Below are positions 61,244-64,000 of a stretch of 64,000 nt of DNA, piece after piece. The notes under the pieces were generated by a model that saw only the letters and a program-made list of their open reading frames with translations, made no database searches and was not told where the DNA came from. Every line of letters starts with the position of its first letter. The stretch's first letter is position 1. The position numbers were made by a program, and so were the translations under genes. This DNA is from Streptomyces hiroshimensis (lineage in GTDB: Bacteria > Actinomycetota > Actinomycetes > Streptomycetales > Streptomycetaceae): contig NZ_BMUT01000019.1 in NCBI RefSeq assembly GCF_014650335.1, positions 38,335 through 102,334 on the forward strand. Reading direction: 5' to 3'.

Positions 61244-61408
61244 GCACTCCTCTCACTCCGGCAGGCAGCACGGTGGGCACCCCTGTCTGCCGGACCCCTT
61301 CGTGCCTCAGCGTCCTTGCCTCTTGAGGCACGGGTCGTGTCCGCCTTTCCGCTGCTCCTCGGAACGACCAGTATCGGCTGGATGCTGGCCGATGGGTAAC
61401 AGGCCCGT

Positions 61409-61483
61409 GTTTTCGGCAGAGCGAACCGGGTCTGGCGAATATTCTCGAAATACGCGCCAGACCCGGTTCGCTCTGCCGAAAAC
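61409..61483. repeat. Perfect 29-bp inverted repeat with 17-nt loop
   Basis: Left arm 61409-61437 and right arm 61455-61483 are exact reverse complements (starting GTTTTCGG and ending CCGAAAAC), around an AT-richer 17-nt loop. It lies 19 bp past the MarR stop. It may be a terminator, but the length is unusual. Confidence 0.9.
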
Positions 61484-61501
61484 GAAGCCCGTGAAGCTTC
61501 C

Positions 61502-61963
61502 TCATTTTTGGGGCTCCGACATGGCTGGATCAGGTGGCAGCGCGGGACCCCACGGCGTTTCCAGCGTTGTACGCAGGATCTGCACCGCGTCCTGTCCGAT
61601 GCGCGTGGCGAGCTGTTCCTCCAGCTCTTCGAGCACGGCGCAGGCCTGACGGTGCGTGCGTTCGGCCTCCACCGTGCGCCGAATCAGCCGCTGGCGGGCG
61701 GATGCAGGATCGGCGGTCTGTTCGAGTAGGCCGGCGGCGATCAGGCCGTGCACCGCCTGGTGTGCGGTCTGGCGGGTGACGCCCATGCGGCGTGCCAGTT
61801 CGGAGACCGTGGTGCCCTGGTCGTCCAGCACGGTGAACAGCTGAAGCTGCGCCGGTGACACGGGTGCGGTCCCTGCTGCTTCCAGGGCTGCGACCAGCCC
61901 TTCCTCAAACCATCGCCGGGCGTCGTGGAGCAGCCGCGGAAGGCTGCGGCGAGTGGGCGTCAT
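61502..61963 (-). CDS. MarR-family regulator of the quercetinase gene
   Basis: A 153-residue MarR-type wHTH protein. Recognition part LARRMGVTRQTAHQAVHGLIAAGLL. Helical dimerisation tail follows. ATG 61963 has GGGGAG upstream (a longer start at 62020 is possible). It is divergent from the cupin dioxygenase, with a perfect dyad between, so it likely represses it until a flavonoid-type ligand binds. Confidence 0.88.
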   Translation of the reverse strand: MTPTRRSLPRLLHDARRWFEEGLVAALEAAGTAPVSPAQLQLFTVLDDQGTTVSELARRMGVTRQTAHQAVHGLIAAGLLEQTADPASARQRLIRRTVEAERTHRQACAVLEELEEQLATRIGQDAVQILRTTLETPWGPALPPDPAMSEPQK

Positions 61964-62063
61964 ACGGTCTCCCCATCTGGGCTGGGACGGGGCCGGCGCC
62001 CGGCCCCGTGGTGTGTTCATCGACTTCGCACCGCCTGGTCGGCTTGCTCGTCACCACTTCACC

Positions 62064-62082
62064 ATGTCAGGCTACCTGACAT
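62064..62082. promoter_or_regulatory. MarR operator
   Basis: ATGTCAGG-CTA-CCTGACAT is a 19-bp dyad with perfect 8-bp arms, in the divergent region between the MarR gene and the dioxygenase. Confidence 0.85.
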
Positions 62083-62127
62083 TCACGACGGAGGTCGTTC
62101 CGACGAGCCCGGAGGGCACACACCCCC

Positions 62128-62685
62128 ATGACCATCGAGTACGTAACCCGTTACCGGCGCGCTTCACGTATCCCTGCGGAGCCTGGTCGGCCTTACTTCA
62201 TCGAGAAGGGCGAGGGCGACCGCGCTCACCTGTGCGGTGACCTCATCACCATTTACGCGGGCGGCGAGCAGACCGAGAACATCTTCAACTTCTTCACCGT
62301 CGAAGGCCCGAAGGGCGATCTCATACCGGCCCATCTGCACCCCGACACCCACGAGGTCTTCTACGTCACCCACGGAGCCGTGCGGCTGTTCGTCGAGGAC
62401 ACCGAGGGCAGCCAGCAGGAAAATCTCCTCACCCCCGGCGACTTCGGCTTCGTCCCCAAGAACTGCCCGCACGCTTACCGCATGGAGCGACACCACAGCC
62501 AGGTCGTGGGCGTTGCCGCCGGCCCCGGTGGCACCTTCGAGCGGTTCTTCGAGAACCTCGGTGCACCGGCGGACGGGCTCGGGCTGCCGCATCAGCCCGT
62601 CGTTCCAGGCCCGGAGGCGTTCGCGACAGTCCCCGAGCAGTACGACGTACGCTTCCTGCCCGATCACCAGTGGCACACCCGCTGA
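62128..62685 (+). CDS. queD: Quercetin 2,3-dioxygenase (cupin)
   Basis: A 185-residue monocupin dioxygenase with strong likeness to the Ni-dependent QueD of Streptomyces: FIEKGEGDRAHL, TIYAGGEQTENIFNFFT, then metal ligands His69, His71 and Glu76 (PAHLHPDTHEVFY) and His115 (CPHAYRME), and the tail PEQYDVRFLPDHQWHT. It cleaves quercetin-type flavonols with release of CO. ATG 62128. A hairpin follows the stop. The MarR regulator and dyad suggest flavonoid-inducible expression. Confidence 0.92.
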   Translation: MTIEYVTRYRRASRIPAEPGRPYFIEKGEGDRAHLCGDLITIYAGGEQTENIFNFFTVEGPKGDLIPAHLHPDTHEVFYVTHGAVRLFVEDTEGSQQENLLTPGDFGFVPKNCPHAYRMERHHSQVVGVAAGPGGTFERFFENLGAPADGLGLPHQPVVPGPEAFATVPEQYDVRFLPDHQWHTR

Positions 62686-62689
62686 GATT

Positions 62690-62719
62690 GCGGCCGTTGC
62701 CTGGCCTGAGGCAAGCCGC
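62690..62719 (+). terminator. Hairpin after queD
   Basis: GCGGC-cg-TTGCCT pairs with AGGCAA-GCCGC (62690-62719) just after the queD stop, with a 2-nt bulge. Likely terminator. Confidence 0.6.
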
Positions 62720-62921
62720 AGCAGTACCGCCGTCCGTAAAAGGGCGGAGCACGGGCCTGCTCGGTACCGGATCGAGAGTGCCGATTTGATCTCGCATGCC
62801 GTCCTTGTCGCGCGGGTGAAGCTGTCCGGACTCGCCCCAAGGTCATGCGCGCGTGCGAGTGGGGCCCGGCCCGCAGCGTGGGCTGGGGAGGGGGGGATGC
62901 GGTGGTTCACCTCTACAGCCT

Positions 62922-63278
62922 TCAGATGTCAGCGTGCGTCCACTCAAGGCCATCGTCCAGGACGCTCACCACAACGCCTACACCCAGATCGTTAAGGGGC
63001 AGGGCCGGCAAGTCGGCACCACCACACTGGTTGAACGGTGCGACGATCGGCGCCTCCAAAACGTTTCCGGCTGCGGCCCCCGTGCTGGACGCGGTACTGC
63101 CTGGGGTGTGACCAGCTGCGTTCGCGCAGCTGTTGTCGGTCGACGGTGAGTCGAAGACGATCACGCCGCCAGCAACGGCGGGAGAGGCTGTGAGCAGGAG
63201 GGTGCCGATGGCGGCAGCGAGCTGTAGCCCAGGGGCCAAGGCCGTTACCCTGGCACCGCTGTTGGCGTCATCAGTCAA
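62922..63278 (-). CDS. Chaplin-like small secreted protein
   Basis: About 118 residues with a signal peptide (LQLAAAIGTLLLTASPAVA). The mature part has GNVLEAPIVAPFNQCG, which exactly fits the chaplin pattern GN-x4-P-x3-P-x-N-x-C-G, and an earlier Cys in NSCAN. It then departs from chaplins (hydrophobic GVGVVVSVL, acidic tail), and the usual second chaplin Cys is absent. The start is uncertain: TTG 63278 is the first candidate and no good ATG is in frame. It may be a surface-active hydrophobin-like protein or a degenerate relative. Confidence 0.55.
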   Translation of the reverse strand: MTDDANSGARVTALAPGLQLAAAIGTLLLTASPAVAGGVIVFDSPSTDNSCANAAGHTPGSTASSTGAAAGNVLEAPIVAPFNQCGGADLPALPLNDLGVGVVVSVLDDGLEWTHADI

Positions 63279-63445
63279 ACCGACCGCGCAAAGGGCTGTT
63301 TCCCCGTCCGGCGTTCTCCGGCCCGAGCGATCAAGCCCGAAGCGCCGTTCGCCCCGTTGAGGTTAAAAGTCAAGGTCAGCTTGCGTTTTATCCTCGCTGG
63401 TCAAGTCGGCCGGAACATGGGTGCGATGGTGGGCGTTGTCGGTTC

Positions 63446-63775
63446 ATGGTGCGCTTGCTGACAAGCCCGTTCGTGGTGTTGATCGTGGTGATACCGCTGT
63501 TCGTTTTGGCGGCCGTCCAGTATGTGGTCCGGCAGGCTCAGGGGCGGGGGTGGCTGCCTGGCCGTTTTCGGGAACGGGAGCTGGGGAGCCGGGGTGTGGG
63601 TGCCACGGCTACTGAGGAACTGCATGCTCTGATCTACCCGAGCAAGCGGGTCCAGCTGGAGCAACGCCGTATTGAGCTGGTGCTGCGGGATGACGAGCAG
63701 GATGGTGCCCCGCGGAGAACCGGGATCGATCTCGACGGCGGGGTGGCTCGTCTTGAGCGCCGCCGGTCAGCCTGA
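63446..63775 (+). CDS. DUF6191-like small membrane protein
   Basis: A 109-residue protein. One transmembrane helix (about 9-28, VVLIVVIPLFVLAAVQYVV), then a cytoplasmic tail with GWLPGRFR, ELHALIYPSKRVQLEQRRIELVLRDDEQDGAPRR and IDLDGG, matching the DUF6191 pattern. Function unknown. ATG 63446; another start at 63421 reads in a different frame. Confidence 0.78.
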   Translation: MVRLLTSPFVVLIVVIPLFVLAAVQYVVRQAQGRGWLPGRFRERELGSRGVGATATEELHALIYPSKRVQLEQRRIELVLRDDEQDGAPRRTGIDLDGGVARLERRRSA

Positions 63776-64000
63776 TTCTGCTGTGCGGCGAGGTTTTGTC
63801 CCTACCTTGTGGTGGGTGGGCCGGTGGTGAGGACTCGGCCCACGTCGTGGCGGCTGGCCGGGCGGCGGTTCTTCGAGCCTGGCGGCCGGCCGGGCCCGGG
63901 CCGGGACGGTTTCGGTGCACGCGCTGGTGAAGCAGGAGGCTGTCGCACGACTCCCTCCCTGCTGTGGTCAAAAGCGAGTCCTGGATGTGGGGGCGAGCAT
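63776..64000. other. Right-edge sequence without a recognised gene
   Basis: No supported coding region or structured element is seen in the last 225 bases; a gene may begin beyond the window. Confidence 0.4.

Larger units (their letters stand above)
60641..61501. other. Gap of about 860 bp with inverted repeats
   Basis: No convincing gene was recognised. The left part has weak open frames without family marks. From 61150 on it is rich in inverted repeats, including two strong hairpins listed separately. Confidence 0.5.

Noticed and set aside
60803..61399. Plus-strand frames in the gene-poor stretch, for example one reading SDMNSVPWPESSSG
   Set aside because: No domain, unstable composition, and overlap with inverted repeats; not enough to call a gene.

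Overview
The window looks like accessory DNA from a Streptomyces-type actinomycete. By eye it is very GC-rich, with strong third-position G/C in every convincing gene, many GTG starts and GTGA/ATGA stop-start overlaps. The gene families also fit: ECF41 sigma factor, chaplin-like secreted protein, several P450s, SpoIIE-type phosphatase, OhrR/Ohr, and a DmdR/IdeR-like iron box. The only RNA gene seen is tRNA-Ala(GGC). No CRISPR array, rRNA or replication origin was found.

Layout. 1-1.8 kb: the tail of a lasso-peptide cluster (B1 recognition protein, B2 protease) followed by a RiPP-type PIMT-like methyltransferase. 1.9-3.0 kb: secreted GH18 chitinase. 3.3-9.5 kb: terpenoid cluster (P450, IclR regulator, class II cyclase with an ExDTT motif, Rieske oxygenase, class I terpene synthase), read as a probable bicyclic diterpenoid pathway. 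9.4-16 kb: ChaA-like antiporter, tRNA-Ala, SpoIIE phosphatase, an AhpD-like/ECF41 pair with a recognisable ECF41 promoter, a membrane protein and an MFS exporter. 16-19.6 kb: LysR regulator, then an atropopeptide (tryptorubin-type) locus made of a 26-residue precursor ending in AWYIWY, an atypical P450 and a second overlapping P450. 19.8-22.4 kb: EACC1 plus a membrane-tethered caspase-like protease, a likely conflict/suicide module.

22.5-35 kb is mostly housekeeping and stress genes: secreted proteins, PPOX protein, EF-hand protein, OhrR/Ohr, GNAT, P450, a two-component system, CPBP protease, CDF transporter and LysR/SDR. 36-39 kb has two tandem secreted peptidase-like hydrolases. 39-45 kb has a PadR-linked glycosidase, an ABC exporter operon and an asparaginase. 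45.5-51.5 kb has TetR-carotenoid oxygenase, an iron-box hydrolase, a Baeyer-Villiger-like FMO and a second Rieske oxygenase. 51.8-54 kb has a DUF899 protein, a glycosyltransferase and a 25-residue bL37-like ribosomal protein.

54-61.5 kb is a decay zone: a reductase broken by a 13-bp duplication, a frameshifted nuclease next to a 12-bp minisatellite, a frameshifted peptidoglycan-binding protein, IS5-type transposase debris, an antitoxin fragment, a LuxR remnant and large inverted repeats. The right end recovers with a MarR-quercetin dioxygenase pair (perfect 19-bp operator), a chaplin-like protein and a small membrane protein.

The three natural-product loci (lasso/PIMT, diterpenoid, atropopeptide) and the caspase module are the biologically most interesting parts. 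All functions are inferred from motifs and remembered family features; no searches were run.
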